Part shown: positions 21,435 through 32,900 of the stretch, in pieces
Layout: each line of letters starts with the position of its first letter
Numbering within the stretch: the first letter of the stretch is position 1
Source: Tenebrio molitor
Lineage: Eukaryota; Arthropoda; Insecta; Coleoptera; Tenebrionidae
Direction: 5' to 3'
Assembly: GCF_963966145.1 (NCBI RefSeq)
Contig: NC_091051.1
Location: 18,476,001-18,540,000, forward strand
Length of the DNA stretch: 64,000 nucleotides
Notes under the pieces: model-generated
The model's input: the letters and a program-made list of their open reading frames with translations, nothing else
Told to the model about the DNA's origin: nothing
Databases searched by the model: none
Made by a program: the position numbers and the translations under genes

Positions 21435-21887
21435 GGTGGCTAGGTGGCCGCATGGCTGTCGGAGAAAGTACTCCGAGGTCGCGGTCCCGATGCAGTGAGT
21501 TCGAATCTCACCGAAGGGGGAGGATTTTTCCAAGGGAGAAACCTTCGCCGGGCCATGGATGTGTGTGTATGTCCACTCGGGGCTGACGGTAGGGTGGTGG
21601 AAGGAAGAATCAACACTCTTTCGACCACCACCGCGAGGTCAGCACGGGTTCGAGTCCCGTCGGGAAAAGGCGCCCATGGGTGGTATAAGTGTTGTGTATG
21701 TCTGTGAATGTGAGGTGGAATGGGCCTGGGTGGCCGGGGAAAGTGTCCCGGAACCCCGTCGCACCACCTGAAGGAAGAAGGATAGGCAAAAAGGAATCGG
21801 AATTGAAGAACGGCCGACCGAAAGGTACCGTAAAAGCCGTATGGCAAAAAACGGGAATGGCATTTAAAAAAAAAAAAAAAAAAAAAA
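21435..21887 (+). repeat. tRNA-derived SINE with two tRNA-like heads
   Basis: It starts with a pol III A-box-like TGGCTAGGTGG (about 21437) and a B-box-like GAGTTCGAATC (21497-21507). A second unit follows with a near-perfect B box GGTTCGAGTCC (21647-21657). Then comes a GC-rich body and a 22-base A run (21866-21887). Open frames here in both directions are shadows of the GC-rich sequence. The two-headed layout suggests a dimeric SINE. It lies between the two protease genes. Confidence 0.8.
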
Positions 21888-22420
21888 GGAATCAACCAAA
21901 CACAAAAAGTAGACATCATGTGATTTTAATACACAGTATTAGCGTAATGTTGAGGCTACGAATCAACTTCCGACATCTTTGGCATTGAAGGATGGAATTT
22001 AGGTAAAACAAAATTTGTGTAGAGCTGTTGGTCGCGTTGTAATTATTCTAAACTGGATAGTGTAAAAAATAAATTGCTACGAGACAGCAGAAACAACTAA
22101 ATTAAAATGAGCAGGTCAAGACTGTTTGAAGACGCACAGCTGACTGTTTCTCGCTCGCTCGGCTAAACTCCGCTCCCCAGAACTTACTCGAATGAGCCTT
22201 TCACTTCGGAGCGTGTGACGTGTCGCGTGATGCGTGACGGTTGAAAACTAATTCACTGCCCGGAAATAATAATATGAGGTACGCCTGAAAAACTTTTCAC
22301 TTCAAAAATAAGATAAACACATTTTGTTTCTTATTCATTTTTAAGCGAAAACACTTATAGTTTTTAGGAAATAACTTCTTCGATATAAGATATATGACTT
22401 CCTTTCACTCAAGTATCTAC
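21888..22420. other. 5' flank of protease gene 2
   Basis: It includes CTCGCTCGCTCGGC near 22150 followed by CGAATGAGCC, resembling a hairpin core remnant. The last part resembles the upstream region of protease gene 1. Confidence 0.4.
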
Positions 22421-22496
22421 TTATCCAAAACTAAAAACACTTATATTTGTGATTTATCAGAATATTATCTTCTCCTTTAAAAACCTTTATATAGAT
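22421..22496 (+). promoter_or_regulatory. core promoter of protease gene 2: GATA sites and TATA box
   Basis: TTATATAGAT at 22487-22496 is a TATA-like box about 40 bases before the ATG. TTATC motifs lie at 22421, 22454-22458 and 22465-22469. It aligns with the promoter of the paralogue at 18739-18797. Confidence 0.55.
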
Positions 22497-22534
22497 AAAA
22501 CAAGCAAATAGTACGAGTATTCTCGTGGGACACA

Positions 22535-23399
22535 ATGATTTCGATTTGGGTAGTTACTTTCTTTTTTGGATACATTTCGGGTAAGCAGCTTTTTGTGCCA
22601 AGTGAAATGGTTTCATCATTGTTTCTATAGGGTATCCAACATTTTCCCACAACGTGAAAATTGTCGGAGGCCACAACATTTCCATCCAAGAAGTTCCTTA
22701 CCAAATATCTCTTCAAAATGACGGAGATCATTTTTGTGGAGGTTCAATAATCAGTCCAAATTACATCGTTACGGCCGCACACTGCACCTCTTAGTAAAAC
22801 CTATTTCTGAAACACAAAATCATCATAAACATTGCCTTTCTGATTGTAGTTATGATGCAAGTTCATTAACAATCCGTGCTGGAACCTCAACTCGAGGTGT
22901 TGGAGGTCAAGTAATAAACGTAAGCAAGATCTACAACAACCCCGATTTTAGCGAACAAACCATCGACTCCGACATCTCTGTTCTGGAACTGTCAGCTAAT
23001 CTAACCTTTGGACTTAACGTGGCTGCTATAGCTCTACCTGCTGCGGATCAAACCTGGCCCTCCGGTACCGAAGTTCTAGTATCGGGCTGGGGTCTACTCA
23101 GTTCGAATAGTACTGAACTTCCTACGGAACTGCAAGGGGTTACTGTGAACCTTGTCAGTTCAGAGTCTTGCAGGTTAGCTTACAGTGATAACTCTATTAC
23201 TGATCACATGTTGTGCGCCGGAATTAGTGGTGGAGGCAAAGACGCGTGTTCAGAAGATTCTGGTGGCCCACTGCAAGTGGACGGTATTTTAGCAGGAGTG
23301 GTATCCTGGGGAAATGGATGTGGACTGCCAGACTACCCTGGAGTTTACGCACGTGTGTCAACACTTCGACAGTTTATTCAAAACGTTACTGGACTGTAA
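22535..23399 (+). CDS. trypsin-like serine protease (S1A) with Asp189, Glu193
   Basis: Exons 22535-22580, 22631-22793 and 22850-23399 give 252 residues, with the same exon lengths as the paralogue at 18828. The signal peptide is MISIWVVTFFFGYISG and activation is at HNVK|IVGG. The triad is His in IVTAAHC, Asp in DISVLEL and Ser in EDSGGPL. Asp189 (KDACSEDSGGP), Gly216 and Gly226 (SWGNGC … PGVY) predict cleavage after Arg/Lys. As in the paralogue, the oxyanion Gly193 is Glu. In other trypsins, bulky residues at 193 reduce binding of protein inhibitors (human mesotrypsin has Arg there); such a role here is inference. Head-to-tail with gene 1, and convergent with SARDH1, whose stop is 500 bases away. 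Confidence 0.93.
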
Positions 23400-23440
23400 T
23401 CTAGTACTCCACAAAATCGCAACAAAAAGCTATTAGAAGT

Positions 23441-23698
23441 ACTGTTTTCTCAATTTAGTTGTAGGTCGTAAAATTTTATGGTACTTCAAGTTAAAGAACT
23501 TGCGGGGCTTATAAATCCTAGTTTACCACTAACAGGTAATATTCTGAATAGGGTTGTATTGTACATTTTGTATATTTGCATTGTCCGGCAAATGGCAGGA
23601 GCCGCTTCCCAACCTTTTCAAACCCAACCAATGTGCCCGTTAATCGTTCATAATATGCAATAAAATTTTACGACCTACAACCAAATTGAGAAAACAGT
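23441..23698. mobile_element. MITE in the 3' flank of protease gene 2
   Basis: ACTGTTTTCTCAATTTAG (23441) and its complement ending at 23698 form TIRs of about 38 bp that continue through TTGTAGGTCGTAAAATTTTA. The duplicated locus at about 52936-52946 lacks it (…AGGAGTAGGTAACTGCTG), giving a natural empty site. The insert carries AATAAA at 23659-23664, a possible polyadenylation signal for the protease gene. Confidence 0.8.
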
Positions 23699-23839
23699 AA
23701 CTGCTGTATTGTTTTATTTAAATAGTGTATAATATTGAAAAATTTAAAAATATGGGGTAGTCTTCAGTGTTTTTGTTTTAAATTTTCCATTTTTCTTATT
23801 GTTAGTAGTTAATAGAGTAAATTATAAAGAAAATAGTAT

Positions 23840-23845
23840 TTTATT
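23840..23845 (-). terminator. polyadenylation signal of SARDH1
   Basis: AATAAA on the minus strand (TTTATT on plus), about 55 bases after the SARDH1 stop codon. Confidence 0.6.
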
Positions 23846-23900
23846 GATCGAATTTGTCAACTGTAAAACATAACAAACTACAAAAATGATTTGAACACAA

Positions 23901-26900
23901 TCAGTCTTCGAAATGTGATTGTTCCTCGAACTGTGCATCGTATTGTCCCAACAACCTCTGACTCTTCGGATCGAAAGGACTCTTCAAAAACAAAGTGGCG
24001 GGGTACCTCTTATCTAGAACTTCAATGTGATAATTTCCGCTCTTCAAAAACTCATCTGTCAATATCTGTCCTTTGGGATGTTCAATGAATCCCGTCCCGA
24101 TACTACAGTCCAGATTATACCCCCAATCACCTCTCCTCAAGAACCCTACAATCGTATCGTCCCTCCAGATTGTCTCCAAGCCGTAAATGGCCACCCGATC
24201 CTCCAAAGTGAAGAAAACCCTTTTCTTTTTCACACCATGTTGCTTTAGTTTTTCTACGTGTTGCTTACCCAAGTACTGGCCGTCTTTGCGACAAATCATT
24301 TGCAGGTTCGCTTCGACAGGATTGTCGTCAATTCTCAGATCGTGGTTCCAGAGATGATATCCTTTTTCGAGACTTAAAGAATATAAGGCTCTGAATCCGG
24401 CGTGTTTCAACTCGAAACCTCGTCCGGCTTCCTTTACTTTCTTGTAGACAGGAACACAAGAAGCCACGGGGACGTGCAATTCATAGCCTAGTTCACCGAT
24501 GAAACTGATTCTCATAGCGCGACAAACGTGACCGTTTACTTGGATGATGTGGGACATTCCTGGGGGGAAGCGTTCGTCGGTTATCGGGGTTTCAGTGATC
24601 GACTGGAGAAGCTCCCGACTAGAAAAATAAATCAAGATTCAAGAAATACAATCCTCATATTTATCACATGTAGTCTGTCTCAATTCTAAATTTCCACCAC
24701 CCGTTGAATTATTATTACGTAATTTACTTGACGCTAAAATGAAAGAAAACAGGGAAAATCGTATACTCTTGGGAGGGGACTTCAACGGGAGAATAGGAGA
24801 AACAGGAACAAGAAATTAGAAAGAGGAGAGGGGGGATGGTAAAAGAAAATCCAAAAGACAAGGTGAAAAATGCAGAGGGGAAGAGTTTGGTTGAATGGAT
24901 CGAAGAAGATGGATGGGAGGTATTGAAAGGGGAACCAATAAGGGAACGAAGAAAGGGAATGGATCTGTATAGGTAGCAGGGGGGAAACTGTGAAAGATTA
25001 CGGAATAGTGAACGAAGAAGCGTGGGAAAGAGTAGAAAAATTGAGAATAAGAAAGAGAGTAGAGTCGGACTATCTTGAAATAGTTTTGAGAAAGCCAAGG
25101 AGAGGGAAAAACAAAGAAGGAATGGAATGGGGGATAGGAGTAGAACTGTTTATTTTAATTTTTTTGGAGTTACAGTTTTATGTTTGAAAAAAATGTAATC
25201 AGGAATCGGAAAGCCCGTAGGGCAAAATAAAGTATTTTTCTATTAATAATGAATTAATTGATAATCCACTTTTCGAGGAGTAGGCAACCAATAAAATGAC
25301 TGTGCTTCTTTTACATAGATTTAAGCAATAGTGTTGGAGACCGACATTAAAAAACTAGTTTATGAGTTTATACATTTCAATTTACCTTTTTGGCCCTTGA
25401 ATGGATAGTACTCCTAATTTGTCCGTGATGTCGCTTATCACCGCTTTGAAATTTTTCTTGCCGATTTCTTTCTTAAAATGTGAGACTGTTTGGTAACCAG
25501 ACGCTCCACCAGCCACGATATAGTACCCTTTACCCTACGATAGCAAAAGCATACGACTTGGTTGATTATTTACTATTGGTACACAATCTTTCAAACTACC
25601 TTCAAAATGGGACCAACGAGAGTACCCACACCTTCCTCTAAAGGTGTGACTGTCACATCCGCCTCCACTCCTCCTTTGCTGTTCAACGAACAAGTGTAAA
25701 CCACACGTCCTGGTTCTTTGTCTGTATCAGCTGTAAAGAGCCAATCAGCTGCTTCTTCCGCATCTGGTCCGGTTAAGTACATTTTAGTAAAGTAGGAGAG
25801 GTCGAAAAGGGCGACGTTGTTTCTAGCTGCGTTTGCCTCCTCTCCGATCTAACTTACAATGTTATATTAAGACTTGTTACAACTTGATTTCCCTTATTAA
25901 TATTAAATACCGAATAACTGTCAAGTTATCAGGTATCACACAGCAAATAAGTATAGAAATGAAAAAAAAGTAAAAACACTTCCGACAAAATCATAAATGC
26001 CAAATGATCATTGTTGTGATTGATCATTTTCTCGTTTATTATTTAGTTATATTTAGTTTCTTAACATTTTCAAGTAATACAAACCAGATCATGATGTTTA
26101 GAGAACCCAAACGTATAATCTCCTTCCAATTCGTGTTCGTATCTCTTATCTTCGTTGTCGACGTGGTCGTAATAGCCATACCAATCGTAGCCTCGTACAG
26201 GTGCAGTACGATCTTTAATAAAATAACCTGGCCTTTCCCAACCTTGGGCTTGCTCCATTACGGCACCACTGGCTACAAGAGCCTGCAAAATGAATTAACT
26301 AAGATTAAAATAAGACAAAATATGTAATGAAGAAAGAAAAACGAAAATATATGCAGATAAAAAAATGTTAAAATTCACTTTTGGTCATTCAGTTTGTAGA
26401 TTTTTATCAATACCCATCTACTACTACATCTGACGTATAATTATTAAAATCTGTTGAAATATATGTATTTCACGAGAAATATCAATATAATAGTTATTTA
26501 TGATAAGAGTGTGTTATGTTGACTATAAGTCACGCCAGAAAAGTTTAAACCTCGAGACCGTAGACCGAGAGCTATAATTTTCTCAAGGGAATTTCAAATG
26601 ATATAGCTAGTTTACTTTATCTGCCGCTCGTCAGCGGAGATAATAAACTTTATCTGCAGTTCTTCAGCTCGTCAGATGCCATGGAAATGAATTGACACTT
26701 TAGTATTATCAATCCAGCAGTATAATGTCACATTTTACTGACATTTAAAGAAAAAAATATCTTACAAAGTTTTTAACTTATTAGGTACTTGCAGTTCTTA
26801 TAAAGTTACGTGATTCTCATCTTATCTCTGTCTTTAACAAATTAAAAGTTTTTTATTTTGAAACACCTTTTATGACTGTTGACCACCTACAGAACGAAAA

Positions 26901-29900
26901 ATCGCCGAGTCTATTTCTGTTCTCTTTATTATCTATCGTAGACTTGACCCTTGGATTAAAAACAAGATTGCTTAATTAAAAAATCCAATTAACATTTTCG
27001 ATAACAAACAAAATGACCTCTCACCTCGTGGAACGGCCCGATTTTATGATTCCTTCCAGCCAAAGGCTGATCGTGAGGGAACACAATACTATAATTCTTA
27101 GCGTAACTCTCTTGACTAGTTTCGGTAATCCAAGCCCGATCGGATCTCAAATTCGGCGTGAATCTTCTTATATCATAAGTAAACATTGGTATCTCTGGAC
27201 GACCCTGAGAGATCCAGATGGCCAACTGTTCAGCGCAACCACCACTCAGATTAATACCCAGAGAATTATAACCGCACGAGTAGTAAAAACCTGTAGAAAA
27301 AACTTTGTCTTAGACAGAGTTTATGTTAATTATTAGAAGTGAAGCACCTGCTAATCTCGGATCTTCACCCATGATGGGTTTGTGGTCTGGAGTGAAGGCT
27401 TCGGCACCACAGATATCAGATTTAATACCGACGCGTTCAAAAACTGGAGCAATATCAGCGGCATTTTTCAAATGAACCTCGAAAATATCCTTGTCTAAGT
27501 CGAACAGGCTGAATTGGAAGTCGCTAGGCATGTCTTTGATTATTTCCGGATTAGCTTCGTAGCCTCCTAGATAAATGCAGTCACCCTGCATCCTCATGTA
27601 AATACCCCCGTCGTGGTCTCGAATGTTCGGTGCATTTTTCGCTTCCGGTATCGAATCGGTGATGACGTACGCATGCTTCATGGGAACGATCGGCAGATCT
27701 AACCCAACAAGCTGAGCAATATTCTTCGACCAAACTCCTGCAGCGTTTACAACACAACTAGTTTTGATCGTTCCTTTTGCTGTTTCCACTCCTTTGATCT
27801 TTCTCGCTCCGGAAGTGGGATCGGTGAGGATGGTGTTGACGGGACAGTTTTCGATGACCTAAAATGTAAATCAGTAAAATAATTTTATTGGGATTTTGTA
27901 TTACTTGTCCTCCTCGAGTGTTGGCGCCTTTTATTAGAGCTGCGCAATACATGGAGGGGTCAGTACAACCGTCTCCTGGGGAGTAGAGGGCACCTTTGAA
28001 TTTCTTAGGGTCGAGTATCGGTGACAGTTTTGCTGCTTCCGAAGGGGCTATCACATGGCTTTCAATATTGAAGAAGTGGCCGAATGTATGGAGGCGTTTG
28101 TACTCCTGCATGCGCTCCTAAAATGATATTTTAACATAAACTGACGGATTAATTGATACCGATTTTGTTTGACAGAAGATAGTTTACCAATTACAAAAGT
28201 TTAGAGAAATGGGTCTACCCGTGTTTAATTACGCTGGACACCCCACAACTGTTGAGACATTAAATTTCCCTGTAGTTAGGTACATCAGAACTAAAAGTTA
28301 TATCAACAACATCGGTTTTATTGTTGAGGGGACATCCGACAAGCAAAACCAAAGAGCGTAGTTAATTAATGAAATTTCAGAATTTATGTTTAGGATTCAA
28401 CGAGACATTCATTGGATTTTTTTAAAAACTATATCAATTTCCTGCATATTGTTAAAATATTTTTCCATTAAACAGTAAACATGATAGTTGAATTTTAATT
28501 TTACCTGCAGTGCCTCCAAAATTTATGGTTGACAATCTCTTTATTATTTTAGACCTCGAATGCCCTTTTGGGTTCCAAATTTTGAACAAATGGAACCCAC
28601 ATAAAAAAAATTAGTATTATTTGCTAAAGATGCCTTAATCATGGGTTTACGTCAGAATGCGTCCCGATTTGATCCGACTCTAGTGTTTTTCATTTGATAT
28701 CAATAAAACGATAATCCAATCAATGCAATTTTTAATCTAAAAGTGTAAATTCACATTTTAAAAAATGAACCGATTGTGATCAGTACTCGTATCTGTCTAG
28801 GATATCTAGTTTTTTAATTTATCTCTAAAATCTTTAAAGTTATCTCTGTTTATGATTGAAGCAAGACTGATTAAAATATATTATCTTTCAACAATCGTCA
28901 GTATCAAATTCACTCTTCAATAACTATGTGGACTTAGCACAAAAAAACCTACTTTGAAATTTGTTTCTAGAATAGAGTCCCTGTTTAAAGCTATAAAATG
29001 CCAGCGTGAGTAAACATGGTACAAAATCAATTCGACACCCTGCGAAATGTTTATAATTCCATACTCCACTCTCAGTGACAAATTAAAATCGAACAATACC
29101 TAGGTACACCAAAAAAATGTAGGTATTTGGGGTGCCTCCAATTTTTATTAAAATCAAGGAAACAGGATGTTCAAAATCATTTTAACCGATTACAATAACA
29201 GATTTTAAGCAATTGGTATTTTCTTATGCGAAAAACTTGAAAATACACCATCATTTTAACAAAAAGAGTAACTGACTCGAAAAGCCTGATTAAAAGGATT
29301 TCTTAGGTCAACAATCTAGCATATCATTTAGACGACCAAAAGGAGTGAGTGTCAATAAAGTCACTGCCTTTAACCTTTTCAGTGCGTTTGTAGTACCTTT
29401 TCACCAAGGAGGTTAAAGTAAGAGGAGGGAAAGCGTCCTATGCTGGTAATGCATTGAAAGTGATGCCAATCGTTCCTTCTCCAGCAACCTTTTATGACCG
29501 CGAACGTCCTTGAACGGCCCACCGGGTATTGCATCGCTTTGGCGCCAGTGGCGTTCCTTTAACCCCCGCAACGAGGTGTTAAGCGTCTTTATGTTACAAC
29601 AAATGCTCCAGTGCGCCCCGTCATGTACTTATAGTTTTTTCTGAATTATAAATTTACTTCTTTTATTTTTGTTAATTTTTTTCATGTACTTTATGTTACA
29701 AATTACAATAAATGCATCTGTGCGCCCCGTCTTTTATACGCCACTGGTACCATCCCCACCAACCACCCTTGTTTAGCAACCTTTTATGGCTCTGCACGAT
29801 TTGGCGGGTGGCACTTTTTCAAACTGGCTTTCCCTCCTTCTACTTTAACCTCCTTGCTTTGCACTGATATTGCATTGACAGATAACGAGTATCCAATGAA

Positions 29901-32900
29901 AGGGTTAATGAGAAGAAGGTAAAATTATTTTTTGGGAATCTAGAAAGGGTGATACTGAAGTATAAACTCGATCCTAATAAAATGTATAGTATAGCCGAAA
30001 CGGGAATCAATGAGGTCTAAAAACAAGCAGAATTTTTTCTGAAAAAGAAATGAAAAATGTTGGACCTGTAATCAGCTAGGGAAGGGGAAATTATCGGTTG
30101 TGCTATGAACCCAATTGGCTCCTTCATACCACCGATGTTCATTTATCCACGTAAAGACTGAGTAAGATACTACAGAAAGATGGCTCCTGGATTTGCACAC
30201 CGTTGCTCAAAACCTGGATGAAGAAAATTCTGGCTTGCCAAAATAAAATATTCGTCCTAAAAGTAATAATATCAAGATGAGTGAATGCCGAGAAACCATC
30301 ACCACAAGCTTTTGGCTTTCACCCCTTTAGAGGATAACCTGGTCTTTTAGGAAGAAATGACCAATTGTTGGAAATCTATTTTGCGATATAGGTGTTTATC
30401 TTCACAGGCCAAAATCAATACTTTATCAGACCCATTCACTCAAACTTTTGACTTCTCTAGTTTGCACACAAGACCAACCTCCACCAACCCCAAAATCCCC
30501 CCAAAATAGTTTATGGTGTGCACTTCGCGGAACCACAAGAGTGTTTCGTAATATGAACTAATTTTGATAAATAGGTACCGTTCACAATTTGATAACTTGA
30601 AGAAAACCACCGATAGGAAAAGTTCAGAACTAGCCAACAGGGTAGTATTAGATCTCAAGTTCCATTGATCACAGTCCGAAAATGTTTTAAGTTTGGCTTA
30701 GATGTTTTATTTCACCTACCATATTCTTTTAACCTTGCTCCAAGTGATTTTCATTTTGTTGTCGTCCCACACAATTTCTTGCAGAAATTAGGTAGGTACG
30801 TGAATAATTTTTTGACAGAGACAAAAAATTATTTGACGATGAGCTATCCGAAAGGTGGCAGAATCAAAAGATAATGTTGTAAAACGTACTTTAAAAAAAA
30901 CTTGAAATTTTTTTGGCTAGCCTAATAAATATCGGGTGTTTTTTTAAATTTCACCTCATAGTAGAGTGCATTTCAACGAGAGGTACACAGGCGTGGCTAC
31001 CGAGATGCGCCAGATGTAGGGGAAGGGCGACCCAAAATCGAGTTCATTGGCGTAGTCCAGTTTTATTTTTGTTTTTACTTCCACAACACAGGAAATATCA
31101 GATTTTCACAACCGGGATTAAAAATCAAGTTGTATGACATAAAAGAGAAGACGGTTAAGAACAATAACCTGGCTGTGATTTGCGACAAAATGGCGAAAAA
31201 TCAGCTGTTGAAATGAAATTAGAAAATTCCCTGGAAAGTACAAACTAACGCCGCTACTGTCTAGGTAAGCCACGCCACCGTAGACCGAAACAGATTTCTA
31301 CGCAAGTTTATAGACGTGTACCTCTCGTTGAAACGCACTCTAGTAGGCGTTGAACAGTCGATTGTGAACGCACTATACCGGTTACGAATCACGGTGTTTA
31401 AATCTTACATTTTACTCGAGTGGTGCGTTCACAATCGACTCTTCAAAGTCTACTGCTAGGTGAAATTTAAAAAAACACGCCATAGATCTGCATAAATATT
31501 AAGTAATCAAATGAAATGTTAAGGTCTTTTCCGTGTAGGTAGGTATATCAAAAAAGCAGGAAATACATAACGTGCATATATTAAGTAAATGTTCATAAAA
31601 TCATAAATCTATTGATAAATGTGATATAGTTTGAAAAAATGGCATAATATCGTCAAGAAATAAATAATTAAAGGCATTAAATAGTAGTAACAAAATTGTG
31701 AATAAAAAAGATTGTTACTATCAAAATTTTTTGTACAGAACGCGTATAAAATAAGTGTTGGAGTTTTGGCAATTTTACCCTTTGGTGTTGCCATGTGTTG
31801 TGTTATATAGTAGGCACTAAATAACAAACAATTGTACTTTTAACGAGTTGTCATAATAAAAGAATTTCGTGTTCGCTGATCCTGTATTTCTGATTCACTG
31901 AAACTCTCACAATAAGGAATAAAATTCCTTAAGTTTATGCCATTGATTTCTGGTAAAATCCTCGGAATAGTCAATTTATATAAAGTGTCTTTAAAAGAAC
32001 ATACAAGCATATCAGGAGTCATGCGGAATTCGGTTATACAGCGTGTTTTCGAAGTTGAGGCGTTCCTTTTAACATGTGATAGTATGCGTTGTTCTAAAGA
32101 ATTTTAGCCAAAATCACCTTAGTAAAATGTGTACGGCAATGAAGATACAATAAGTTAATTTTTTTGAAATTTTTGAAACCGGTCCTGCTGAAATTTGCGC
32201 TGATTTGTTAGAAATTGGAATTGACAAAAAAAAAATCAAATGAGCATGGACGATAATCAAAACTACTGTCAGAGTTGTCATTTAATTAGTCGAAATGGCT
32301 TTATTATTAGGAAAATAATTAGCTCACAGATATGTTGCAAATGCATGGGCAATGTTATCACGTTATCAGAATGCATCTGCAGCGTCCAGAGAGTATTGCA
32401 AAGCGATTTCGGGAAAGACACCATTCTAGGCCAGGTTAGTTATTAATCTAGTACAGCGGAGAAATGGACAGGACCGGACTTAAAATTTTAGAAAACAATA
32501 AAAATATACAATCAATTATCTCCGTTAATACAAACATTTTACTAAGAAGATTTAGGCTAAAATTCTTAAGAATAATGTGTAGTACCTCGTGTTACAAGGA
32601 ACGCGTCAACTTCGAGAACACCCTGTACATGTATTTGATATTTACCGCTCTATAGCATATTGCGGTACCAAACAGAAAAACGGAGGTTATGGAACTCCAT
32701 TAATGACAGGTTTTAAATAGACTGTTGTAAGATGAAAAGTAATTCTAATATAGAAAAACAATGAAGATGTCGAAGACACAGCTGAGGCTAAGATTTAATA
32801 ATTTGACATTTGACTGTTGACATCTGAATTGACGGCCTCAGCGGCTCGATATAATTCGACACAATAAAATTATAAAACCGCACAATTCCACATAAGATGG

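Noticed and set aside
21440..21919. Open frames on both strands in the GC-rich SINE
   Set aside because: Frames arise from the GC-rich, stop-poor repeat with B boxes and an A tail; the products have no protein features.
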